A stretch of DNA of 64,000 nt from CAVSJO01 sp963728445. GTDB lineage: Bacteria > Gemmatimonadota > Gemmatimonadetes > Longimicrobiales > RSA9. Positions 42,235-49,452 of the stretch are shown piece after piece. The DNA is taken from assembly GCA_963728445.1 (NCBI GenBank), contig CAVSJO010000006.1, positions 62,001-126,000 on the forward strand, in the 5' to 3' direction. A program made the position numbers and the translations under genes. Numbering within the stretch: the first letter of the stretch is position 1; every line of letters begins with the position of its first letter. The notes under the pieces were generated by a model that had not been told where the DNA came from, did not search any database, and saw nothing but the letters and a program-made list of their open reading frames with translations.

Positions 42235-43496
42235 TCGTCTCCGCCTTCCTGATCGCCCGCACCGGCGATCTCCACCGGGTAGACAGTGCGAAGCGCGGCG
42301 GCGATCCGGTCCAGCGCCGCCCGAGCGATGGCGATGCTCTGGCCGGTGCCCGCTAGCGCACGCAGCGCCGCCGCCTTGACCTGCTCCGCGTTCTGACCGG
42401 CGTGGAATCCGAGGGAGGTCGCCCACGTCTGCGCCGAGTCGGCCTCGGCGGACGCGATCTCCCGCTCCGCTTCTTCGTCCAGGGAGAGACCCATCTCATG
42501 GGCCTTGTCGGCGAGCATGTCGTTGCGGGCGACCCCGGCTGCGACGCTCTCCATGGCCTCGGCGCCTGCCGTGGCGAGGCGGTCCCGCGCGTCCCCTGGC
42601 AGGGTGAGCATGTACGAGCGCAGCTCCGACCCCGTCAACTCACCGCCCGGCCACGTTGCGAGCGTGAGGGAGTCCGCCGCGGAGGGATCGGTGTCCCGCG
42701 ACCGCTGCCATCGCGCCACCGCGGACGCGTCGACCCGGACCTTCGCCCCCTGCTCCCGCGCCCACTCCTGCGCCACGTCGCTGCGCCCCAGCCGCCCGAC
42801 GACCCGGGCCAGCACCCGGCCCCGGACGCTGTCGAACGGCACGACCTGCCGGTCCTCCAGCTTCAGCACGTGATAGCCGTACAGGGTGTGGACAACGCCG
42901 CTCACCTCCCCCACCTGGAGCCTGGAGGCCGCATCCCAGAACGAGTCCACCCACGTACCCTTCCGGCCCGGCTCCAGGAGTCCGCCGCTTCGATCGGCTC
43001 CGGGCTCCTCCGAGACGTCGGCCGCCACTTCGGCGAAGGGCTCGCCGCCCCGAATCCGCTCGAGGGCGGCCTCCGCCTTCTGCCGCGCCTGGCGCTGCGC
43101 TTCCTCCGGCTCGAACGGCTTCGCGAGCACCACCAGGTGCCGGACCGTCAGCTCGTACTCCGGGTCCTGGAGGTACGTCCGGCGCAGCTCGTCCTCCCCG
43201 ATCCCCGCCTCGCGCGCCTCGACCTCGGCGGCGAGCCGGCGCAGCAGCCGACTCTGCTCCTCCCGTTCCACGAACGGCCGGAGCACCGGCCCGAGGCTGT
43301 CCCGGGCGACGGCGAGCCCGAAAGCGGTCAGCGTCCCGAGCTCGTTTCTCTTCCCGCCCGGAAGCGCGCCGAGCTCGGAGCCTGTGTATGCGACGTCGCC
43401 CACCCGCAGCGCGTCCGGCTCACCGCCGCCGCCGCACGCGGCGAATACCGCGCCTGCGGTCAGGGCGAGGAGGAACGCCTTCCCGCTCTGCTTCAC
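42231..43496 (-). CDS. parvulin-type peptidyl-prolyl isomerase lipoprotein (SurA/PrsA-like)
   Basis: 421 residues from a GTG that shares one base with the dnaN stop (TAGTG). A lipobox (AGAVFAAC) anchors it in a membrane. A rotamase domain at about 115-230 contains VRHLVVLAKPF, GGEPFAEVAADVSEEPG and GYHVLKLEDR, flanked by helical chaperone-like regions. It should help fold exported or outer-membrane proteins in the periplasm. It is coupled at both ends, to dnaN and to the flavin reductase gene. Confidence 0.88.
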   Translation of the reverse strand: MKQSGKAFLLALTAGAVFAACGGGGEPDALRVGDVAYTGSELGALPGGKRNELGTLTAFGLAVARDSLGPVLRPFVEREEQSRLLRRLAAEVEAREAGIGEDELRRTYLQDPEYELTVRHLVVLAKPFEPEEAQRQARQKAEAALERIRGGEPFAEVAADVSEEPGADRSGGLLEPGRKGTWVDSFWDAASRLQVGEVSGVVHTLYGYHVLKLEDRQVVPFDSVRGRVLARVVGRLGRSDVAQEWAREQGAKVRVDASAVARWQRSRDTDPSAADSLTLATWPGGELTGSELRSYMLTLPGDARDRLATAGAEAMESVAAGVARNDMLADKAHEMGLSLDEEAEREIASAEADSAQTWATSLGFHAGQNAEQVKAAALRALAGTGQSIAIARAALDRIAAALRTVYPVEIAGAGDQEGGDE

Positions 43497-44611
43497 TACT
43501 CGAGCAGACGGAGGGGCATCACCAGGCACAGGTACTCGACGTCCTCGTCGGCCCCGTCCCCGGCCGGCTCGAGCGTCGCCGCCCGCTCCGGCGCCTTGAA
43601 CGCGAGCTTGACGTCCTCGCTGGGAATGTACTTCAGCACCTCCAGGAGGTAGCTGGCGTTGAACCCGATCTCCAGCGGTTCCCCGTCGTATCCCAGCTCC
43701 ATCTCCTCGTGCGCCTCCCCGAGGTCCGGCGTCTCCACCGAGAACCGCACGACGTTGCCCGCGAACGACAGACGCACCCGGTGCGTCTGTTCGCTCGCCA
43801 CCACCGCCATCCGGCGCAGCACCTGGATCAGCGCCGATTTGGAGACGACGGCGATCCGGTCGTTGTCCCGCGGGATGACCTGCTCGTAGTTCGGGTACGG
43901 GCCCTCGATCAGGCGGGTGTAGACCTGCGTACCCTCGTTGCGAAAGCCCAGGTGGTTCTCGCTCCGGGCGACCTCGATCTCCGACTCGGACCCGAACAGC
44001 CGCTCGATCTGGGACAGCGCCTTGGGCGGCACGATCAGCTCGGCACGGGGAGCCCCGGCAGAGTCCATCGGCACCTTCATGAATGCCAGCCGATGACCGT
44101 TCGTGGCGACCATCCGCATGTCCCGGTCGCCGAGCTGCCACAGGACCCCGTTCAGGATCGGCCGGCTCTCCTCCGTCGAGACCGCGAACGACGTCTGCCG
44201 GATCAGCGACTGCAGAACGTCCCCTCCGATCTTCCAGCTCTCGCCGAAATCCACCTCGGGGAAGGTAGGGAACTCGTCCCGCGCCATCCCGTTCAGGCGG
44301 AACCGTGCTCGACCGCACTCGAGCTCCATCCGGTCCCCCTTTGCCGAGACGCGGACCGGCTGCTCGGGCAGCTCCCGCGCAAGCTCCTGCATCTTCTTCG
44401 CAGGAACCGTCAGCGAACCCGGTTCCTCTACGTCCGCGGGGACCCGCAGGCTCACCGCCATGTCCAGGTCCGTTCCGCTCATCCGAACGCCCCCGGACTC
44501 CGCCTCCACCAGGATGTTGGACAGAACGGGGAGGGTCGTCCGCGTCGGGATCGTCGCGGCAACCGCGGCGAGACCCTGCTGCAGGTTCTCCCGGGTGATC
44601 GTGAATTTCAT
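43496..44611 (-). CDS. dnaN: DNA polymerase III beta subunit (sliding clamp)
   Basis: 371 residues, the usual length. Three clamp repeats are visible, beginning MKFTITRENLQQGLAAVAAT and ending in the typical YLCLVMPLRLLE with conserved MP(L/M)R. It encircles DNA and tethers the replicative polymerase. GAGGAA lies three bases before the ATG. The dnaA gene is upstream on the same strand with a 286 bp spacer that looks like an origin. Confidence 0.98.
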   Translation of the reverse strand: MKFTITRENLQQGLAAVAATIPTRTTLPVLSNILVEAESGGVRMSGTDLDMAVSLRVPADVEEPGSLTVPAKKMQELARELPEQPVRVSAKGDRMELECGRARFRLNGMARDEFPTFPEVDFGESWKIGGDVLQSLIRQTSFAVSTEESRPILNGVLWQLGDRDMRMVATNGHRLAFMKVPMDSAGAPRAELIVPPKALSQIERLFGSESEIEVARSENHLGFRNEGTQVYTRLIEGPYPNYEQVIPRDNDRIAVVSKSALIQVLRRMAVVASEQTHRVRLSFAGNVVRFSVETPDLGEAHEEMELGYDGEPLEIGFNASYLLEVLKYIPSEDVKLAFKAPERAATLEPAGDGADEDVEYLCLVMPLRLLE

Positions 44612-44897
44612 CGGTTCCTCGCGTTGGGGCGTTTGAGCGACGTTTCCACGGGAAGAAACGACTACCTTTACCTGATTTATAAAATTAGCCGTAGTAGTAG
44701 AGGGTGTGGAGCCGTGGACATCTCTTCCTCCACTACCCCTGCGGCCTGTCCTGCGGCCGTTTTGTGCGCGCCGGCTTCATGTGGAAACGAGTCTGGACAC
44801 CGGAGTGGCTGTCCCCGGGTTCCCACACTTCAACCGCCTGCGTGGAGAACCAGCCGGCTGCCCACACCCTTTCCACACCCGTTCTCCCCGGCCTCCC
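44612..44897. other. oriC: candidate replication origin in the dnaA-dnaN spacer
   Basis: This 286 bp gap is unusually AT-rich between 44655 and 44700 (TTTATAAAATTAG). The AT-rich part runs into TAGTAGTAG (44692-44700), which fits the DnaA-trio element, then TGTGGA (44705-44710). DnaA-box-like 9-mers lie at 44780-44788 (TGTGGAAAC) and 44869-44877 (CTTTCCACA), each two mismatches from TTATCCACA, with further CCACAC repeats. Gene polarity switches between dnaA and rpmH, as expected at an origin. No perfect box is present here. Confidence 0.5.
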
Positions 44898-46292
44898 TCA
44901 CGGACCCAGCTCCGCCCGCAGGCCGTCGATCTTCTGCCGCAGTCCGTCGTCTTCCTGGATGTCCTGCTCCACCTTCTGGACCGAGTGGATCACCGTGGAG
45001 TGGTCCCGCCCGCCGAACAGCTTCCCGATGTCCACCAGCGGCAGATCCATCATCTCCCGGATCAGGTACATCGCCACCTGCCGGGGCACCGTGAGCTCCT
45101 TCGTGCGCCGTTTCGACGTCAGGCCATCCACGGACACGCCGAACTCCTCCGCCACACGCTCGCGGATGCGCTCCGGGGTCGTCTCCTCCAGGCCTCCCCC
45201 AGCCAGCACGCCGCCCAGCGCTTCCTGCGCCAGCTCGACAGTGATCTCCCGGCGGGTCAGCGACGAGTAGGCGAGGAGCTTGATGATCGCGCCCTCCAGC
45301 TCCCGCACGCTCGACCGGCAGTTCCGCGCGATGAAGTCCAGTACCTCGTCCGCGAGCACCAGCCGATCCTCGTCCGCCTTCTTCCGCAGGATCGCGACGC
45401 GCGTCTCCAGGTCCGGCGGCTTGATGTCCGTCACCAGCCCCCATTCGAACCGCGACACCAGGCGGTCCTCCAGGCCCGGGATCTCCTTCGGCGGACGGTC
45501 GCTCGTCAGCACGATCTGCCGCTGCGCCTCGTACAGCGCATTGAACGTGTGGAAGAACTCCTCCTGCGTCCGCTCCTTCTCGCCCAGGAAGTGGATGTCG
45601 TCGATCAGCAGCACCTCGATCTCCCGGTATCGGCGCCGGAAGTCCGCCATCTGGCCCGACTGGATCGAGGCGATCAGGTCATTCGTGAATCGCTCGCTCG
45701 AGATGTAGGCGATGCGCCGGTCCGGCAGCCGCTCGAGGACCGCGTTGCCGATGGCGTGCATGAGGTGCGTCTTGCCGAGACCCACTCCGCCATAGATGAA
45801 CAGGGGGTTGTACATGCGCGCCGGCGCCTCCGCCACGGCCCGGCAGGCCGCCGCCGCAAGCTGGTTGTTCGTGCCGACCACGAACCGCTCGAACAGGTAG
45901 CGGTCGTTCAGCGGCGTGCCCATGATCGATGGGCCCCGACCGCCGGGCTGCCCGGCTCCGTCCGGCTCCGTCGGCGCCGCCGCGGCCGGCAGGGGCGGCG
46001 AAGCCGGCGCCGCCGGCGTCGCCCGTGCCTCGTCCCCCTCCGCCGCGTGGAACTGGAAGGAGACCGTGACCCGATGCCCGAACACGTGCTCGGCGACGTC
46101 GGCCAGCAGGTCGCCGTACTTGTCCTCGATCCACTCCGCCGCGAACTCGCTGCCCGTGCTCACCACGAGCAGGTCCCGCGACAGCGCTACCGCCTCCGTG
46201 TTCTGAAACCACGTGCGATAGCTCTGCTCGGGCAGCAGCGTTCGCGAGCGCTCGAGAATTCGGGTCCAGGCCTCGGAGGCTGTCAGCTCCAT
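44898..46292 (-). CDS. dnaA: chromosomal replication initiator DnaA
   Basis: 464 residues. Domain I (ILERSRTLLPEQSYRTWF), an Ala/Pro-rich linker, AAA+ domain III with Walker A GGVGLGKTHLMHAI and Walker B VLLIDDIHFL, and domain IV with the DnaA-box-binding signature GGRDHSTVIHSVQKVE are all in place. It binds DnaA boxes and melts the origin. No Shine-Dalgarno sequence is obvious before the ATG. The promoter at 46329-46357 contains a DnaA box, implying autoregulation. Confidence 0.98.
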   Translation of the reverse strand: MELTASEAWTRILERSRTLLPEQSYRTWFQNTEAVALSRDLLVVSTGSEFAAEWIEDKYGDLLADVAEHVFGHRVTVSFQFHAAEGDEARATPAAPASPPLPAAAAPTEPDGAGQPGGRGPSIMGTPLNDRYLFERFVVGTNNQLAAAACRAVAEAPARMYNPLFIYGGVGLGKTHLMHAIGNAVLERLPDRRIAYISSERFTNDLIASIQSGQMADFRRRYREIEVLLIDDIHFLGEKERTQEEFFHTFNALYEAQRQIVLTSDRPPKEIPGLEDRLVSRFEWGLVTDIKPPDLETRVAILRKKADEDRLVLADEVLDFIARNCRSSVRELEGAIIKLLAYSSLTRREITVELAQEALGGVLAGGGLEETTPERIRERVAEEFGVSVDGLTSKRRTKELTVPRQVAMYLIREMMDLPLVDIGKLFGGRDHSTVIHSVQKVEQDIQEDDGLRQKIDGLRAELGP

Positions 46293-46328
46293 CGGGTATC
46301 GGCAGGGGAGGCAGACGTCAGGGCGGGG

Positions 46329-46357
46329 AAGCTAGAGCGGCATTGTGGACAAGTCAA
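46329..46357 (-). promoter_or_regulatory. dnaA promoter with DnaA box in the spacer
   Basis: On the minus strand TTGACT (46357-46352) and TAGCTT (46334-46329) are 17 bases apart. The spacer contains TTGTCCACA (plus-strand 46344-46352), one base from the TTATCCACA consensus. A box between -35 and -10 fits repression of dnaA by its own product. Confidence 0.55.
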
Positions 46358-46374
46358 CGGCGCGCGACGCGCAC

Positions 46375-46402
46375 TTGACCCCGCCCCCTGATACCGGATA
46401 AC
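46375..46402 (+). promoter_or_regulatory. promoter of the rpmH-rnpA-yidD-yidC operon
   Basis: TTGACC (46375-46380) and GATAAC (46397-46402) are 16 bases apart, with five and four matches to consensus. The expected start near 46409 is only a few bases before the in-frame TTG at 46413 that could begin rnpA, and about 38 bases before the rpmH ATG. Confidence 0.5.
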
Positions 46403-46412
46403 TTTACGAGCT

Positions 46413-47003
46413 TTGCAATTTGCGAATTACGGACGTGGAGCAGATCATGGGCAAGCCCACCTACAATCCGAGCCGCCGCCGCCGCAAGAACCGACACGGG
46501 TTCCGCGCGCGCATGGAGACCCGCGCCGGGCGGAAGGTCCTGAATCGCCGTCGCCGCAAGGGGCGCAAGCGCCTGAGCGTCAGCGTCGGCTCGAAGTAGG
46601 GTCGCGGCCGACGCGTCCCGACGAGAGCTCCGAACGGGGCCGGCGGCGCTATCCTCGCAGCCGACGGATCCGCCACGGACAGGACATTCGCCGGGTACTG
46701 AGGCGGGGGAAGAGGAGTCGGACGTCCCATCTGGATGTCTTCTGCTCCCCTTCCCCCGCGTCGTTTTCACGGGTCGGGCTCATCGTGCCCCGCCACGGCC
46801 GCACCGCCGTCGATCGCAACCGCCTGAAACGCCGGCTGCGCGAGATCGTACGGATCGACGTGCTGCCGAGGCTCGACACCGGCGCCCGCGGGAGCGAGGT
46901 TCTCGTGCGCGCCCGGCGAGAGGCGTATGATGCGTCCTTCGGCGCACTGCGGGACGAGCTCGTTCGATGGACGGAGCGGGAATGCTCCAGAAGCTGCTGC
47001 TGA
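46413..47003 (+). CDS. rnpA: ribonuclease P protein component, frame spanning rpmH
   Basis: The RnpA core is clear at residues about 95-185: FSRVGLIVPRHGRTAVDRNR and LKRRLREIVR, with the preceding IRRVLRRGKRS helix. It binds RNase P RNA for tRNA 5' processing. In this frame there is no ATG, GTG or TTG between the core and TTG at 46413, which is upstream of rpmH (46447). The frame stays open through the whole of rpmH and gives 196 residues, with a Pro/Arg/Gln-rich extension at 13-62. Either rpmH is nested in rnpA, as in Thermus, or a rare start such as ATT (46676) is used, or an indel hides a start. The core is certain; the start is not. Confidence 0.8.
   Translation: MQFANYGRGADHGQAHLQSEPPPPQEPTRVPRAHGDPRRAEGPESPSPQGAQAPERQRRLEVGSRPTRPDESSERGRRRYPRSRRIRHGQDIRRVLRRGKRSRTSHLDVFCSPSPASFSRVGLIVPRHGRTAVDRNRLKRRLREIVRIDVLPRLDTGARGSEVLVRARREAYDASFGALRDELVRWTERECSRSCC
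46447..46599 (+). CDS. rpmH: 50S ribosomal protein L34
   Basis: 50 residues: MGKPTYNPSRRRRKNRHGFR, then RMETRAGRKVLNRRR and a short C-terminal extension RLSVSVGSK. Bacterial L34 is usually 44-47 residues and very basic. GGAG lies six to seven bases before ATG. It lies wholly inside the open rnpA frame, in the +1 frame relative to it. Too short to be found by length-based gene calling. Confidence 0.97.
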   Translation: MGKPTYNPSRRRRKNRHGFRARMETRAGRKVLNRRRRKGRKRLSVSVGSK

Positions 47004-47194
47004 GCACGATCCGGTTCTACCAGCGGGGGATCTCGCCCTTCCTCCCGCCGTCGTGCCGCTACACGCCGACCTGTTCGGCCTACGCGGCCGAGGCGATACG
47101 GAGGTACGGAGCCGGCCGTGGCTCCTGGCTCGCGCTCCGGCGCCTCTTGCGCTGCCACCCCTTCGGCGGCCACGGTCACGACCCCGTGCCGTGA
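46982..47194 (+). CDS. yidD: membrane protein insertion efficiency factor YidD
   Basis: 70 residues. The family core LLSTIRFYQRGISPFLPPSC, then YTPTCSAYAAEAIRRYG and LLRCHPF, is intact. It assists YidC-dependent insertion. ATG at 46982 has GGAG five bases upstream and overlaps the end of rnpA by 22 bases. An in-frame ATG at 46967 would also be possible. Standard position between rnpA and yidC. Confidence 0.95.
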   Translation: MLQKLLLSTIRFYQRGISPFLPPSCRYTPTCSAYAAEAIRRYGAGRGSWLALRRLLRCHPFGGHGHDPVP

Positions 47195-47281
47195 GCGGCG
47201 AAGGCATCGCCCGCGAGCGGCGCCACCGATGAAAATGAACGCCCGGGCGCGAGGCCGCCCCGGCCCACGATAGCGCGGTTG

Positions 47282-49111
47282 ATGGACAACGCACGCTTCC
47301 TGATAGCCATCGTCCTGGCGGTCCTCGTGATCGTCGCGACGAACCTTCTCTTCCCCGGTGCGCCGCCACGCGCCACCGCGCCAGGGATCGATACCCTCGC
47401 GGTCGACACGCTGCAGCCGCCGCCGGCCGTGCCGGGATCCGCCGCCGCCGGCCGCTCGGCGCCGGCGGGCGAGGGCGCCGCGGCCGCTCCGGGGGCGCAG
47501 GGTCCGACGCCGCAGCTTCCCGCCGGCTCCTCCGCCGTGGCGGGCCGCGGCGCGGCGGCCGAGGGCGCGGCGGCTCTTGCTGCGGCGGGGGCGCCCGACG
47601 CGGGAAGCGTCGCGGCCCAGGCGGCCGTGGCGGCCGACACGGTGATCGCGGTGTCGCCGCTCTACCGGTTCGGGGTGAGCACCGCGGGCGGTGGAATCGT
47701 CCGGGCGGAGCTGACGCGCTACGAGTCCTTCACCCGCACGGGACCCGTCGAGCTCGTCCCGGCGGGAGACGGCCCGCTGGTGGACTACGCCCTCGCCGTG
47801 GGCGACACGGTCGTTCCCCTCCGGCAGTTCCCCTTCAGCGCCGACGCCGCGGATTCGCTGGAGGTTTCCGGCGGCACCCGGACACTGCGACTGGCGCACC
47901 GGGACTCGGCGACGGGCTTCGGTGTCGAGCTCGACTACACCTTCCGGCCCGACCACTACCTCGTGTCGGTCCGCGGGCACGTCGACGGACTCGCCGGGAA
48001 CCCGGCCACCCTGCGCCTGCGACTGGGGCCCGGGCTCGCCGTCAACGAGGCCGATTCCGCCGAGGACGCCCGCTCCCTTTCCTACGTGGTGAACGGCCGC
48101 CGCGAGGGCATCACGAGCGTCCGCCTCGACAAGGTGGATTCCGTTCAGGTCCAGGAGGGACCCCTCTACTGGACCGCCATGAAGAACAAGTACTTCCTCG
48201 CCGCCCTCCTGACGGAGTGCGGCGGCGACGGCGGATCCTGCTTCGGAGGCGCCATCGCCAACCCGGTACAGCCCGCCGGATCCGGGGGCGCGACGGTGGT
48301 CTCCACCCTTCCCGTCGACCGCTCGGGCGACTTCGCCTTCTCCATCTACATGGGCCCCCAGGAGTACGACCGCCTCGCGGCCATCGGCCACGACCTCCAG
48401 GACGTCAATCCCTGGGGATGGCAGGTCTTCCGCCCCATCCTGCGACCGCTCTCGCACCTCATCGTCTGGGCCATCGCCGCGCTGCACCGCGTGCTCCACC
48501 TGGGCTACGGATGGGTGCTCATCGTCTTCGGCATCCTGCTTCAGATCGTGCTCTGGCCCCTGTACGCACGGGCCACCCGGTCCCAGCTCAAGAACATGGA
48601 GCTGCAGCCGGTCATCCAGGAGCTCCAGAAGAAGCACAAGAACGATCAGGAGAAGCTTCAGAAGGAGATGATGCGCCTCTACAAGGAGGAGGGGTTCAAC
48701 CCCCTGGGGGGCTGCCTCCCCATGCTCATCCCCTACCCCGTGCTGATCACGCTCTTCTTCGTGTTCCGGAACACCATCGAGTTCCGCGGCGCGGCGTTCC
48801 TGTGGCTTCCCGACCTGTCCCGGCCCGACCCGCTCTACATCCTTCCCATCGTGCTGGCCCTGAGCATGTTCGCCCTGCAGTGGCTGAGCCTGCGCAGCAC
48901 GCCCAACCCCAACCAGCAGATGAAGATCATGACGTGGGTCATGCCCGCGTTCATCGCCTTCTTCTTCTTCCGGCTGCCCGCAGGCCTCAACCTCTACTAC
49001 GCCGCCTCGAACCTGGCCAGCGTGCCCCGGCAGCTCCAGATCATGCAGGAGCGCCGGAGGGTCCAGCAGCGCAGCCAGCGCGAGAAGGCGACGGGCAAGA
49101 CGCACGGCTGA
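47282..49111 (+). CDS. yidC: membrane protein insertase YidC
   Basis: 609 residues. An N-terminal helix (FLIAIVLAVLVIVATNLL), an Ala/Pro-rich linker and the large periplasmic beta-sandwich (about 115-360) of Gram-negative YidC precede the five-helix insertase core (GWVLIVFGILLQIVLWPLY, then EEGFNPLGGCLPMLIPYPVL and MPAFIAFFFFRLPAGLNLYY). The P1 domain indicates a diderm. ATG at 47282 is preferred; a TTG precedes it directly. No clear ribosome binding site. Confidence 0.97.
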   Translation: MDNARFLIAIVLAVLVIVATNLLFPGAPPRATAPGIDTLAVDTLQPPPAVPGSAAAGRSAPAGEGAAAAPGAQGPTPQLPAGSSAVAGRGAAAEGAAALAAAGAPDAGSVAAQAAVAADTVIAVSPLYRFGVSTAGGGIVRAELTRYESFTRTGPVELVPAGDGPLVDYALAVGDTVVPLRQFPFSADAADSLEVSGGTRTLRLAHRDSATGFGVELDYTFRPDHYLVSVRGHVDGLAGNPATLRLRLGPGLAVNEADSAEDARSLSYVVNGRREGITSVRLDKVDSVQVQEGPLYWTAMKNKYFLAALLTECGGDGGSCFGGAIANPVQPAGSGGATVVSTLPVDRSGDFAFSIYMGPQEYDRLAAIGHDLQDVNPWGWQVFRPILRPLSHLIVWAIAALHRVLHLGYGWVLIVFGILLQIVLWPLYARATRSQLKNMELQPVIQELQKKHKNDQEKLQKEMMRLYKEEGFNPLGGCLPMLIPYPVLITLFFVFRNTIEFRGAAFLWLPDLSRPDPLYILPIVLALSMFALQWLSLRSTPNPNQQMKIMTWVMPAFIAFFFFRLPAGLNLYYAASNLASVPRQLQIMQERRRVQQRSQREKATGKTHG

Positions 49112-49139
49112 CGGGGTCGGGCGCGGCGGCCCGCAGCCG

Positions 49140-49439
49140 TCACCGCTCGATCCGGAACGGTCGCGGCAGCTCCTCCGGTCCCGGGTCCCGGGCCTCCACG
49201 GTCCGTACGCGCGCCGCCGCCGGCCCGTCTTCCATGCGCCTGCGCAGCTCGGCCACGGCGGCGGCGGTCCCCTCCGCCTCGATCTCGACGCTGCCGTCGC
49301 TGCGGTTCCGCACCCGCCCCGCCAGTCCCAGGCGCGTCGCCTCCTGCCGGCACCACCAGCGGAAGCCGACGCCCTGAACCAAGCCCGTCACGCGCAGCGC
49401 GATCCGCTTCGGCATTTCTTCGGGTATTTCGTGTTTCAC
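49140..49439 (-). CDS. acylphosphatase
   Basis: 99 residues from GTG 49439. The family motif GLVQGVGFRWWCRQEA (catalytic Arg) and GRVRNRSDGSVEIEAEG (catalytic Asn) are present. The enzyme hydrolyses acyl phosphates. Start options are GTG 49448, GTG 49439 and ATG 49415. AAGGAG at 49453-49448 is spaced eight bases from 49439, so that start is used. This region coincides with a parS site. It is coupled to the ABC-class ATPase upstream. Confidence 0.88.
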   Translation of the reverse strand: MKHEIPEEMPKRIALRVTGLVQGVGFRWWCRQEATRLGLAGRVRNRSDGSVEIEAEGTAAAVAELRRRMEDGPAAARVRTVEARDPGPEELPRPFRIER

Positions 49440-49447
49440 GTGAAACA
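49432..49447. promoter_or_regulatory. parS: parS site 1 (perfect)
   Basis: TGTTTCACGTGAAACA is identical to the universal 16-base ParB-binding palindrome. It lies at the 5' end of the acylphosphatase gene, where it reads as FHVKH codons. The parB gene is 2.7 kb away and a second perfect copy lies at 51229-51244. Confidence 0.97.
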
Positions 49448-49452
49448 CTCCT

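Noticed and set aside
46600..46690. Conventional rnpA start downstream of rpmH
   Set aside because: The stretch has no ATG, GTG or TTG in any plus-strand frame, so an ordinary start cannot be assigned there.
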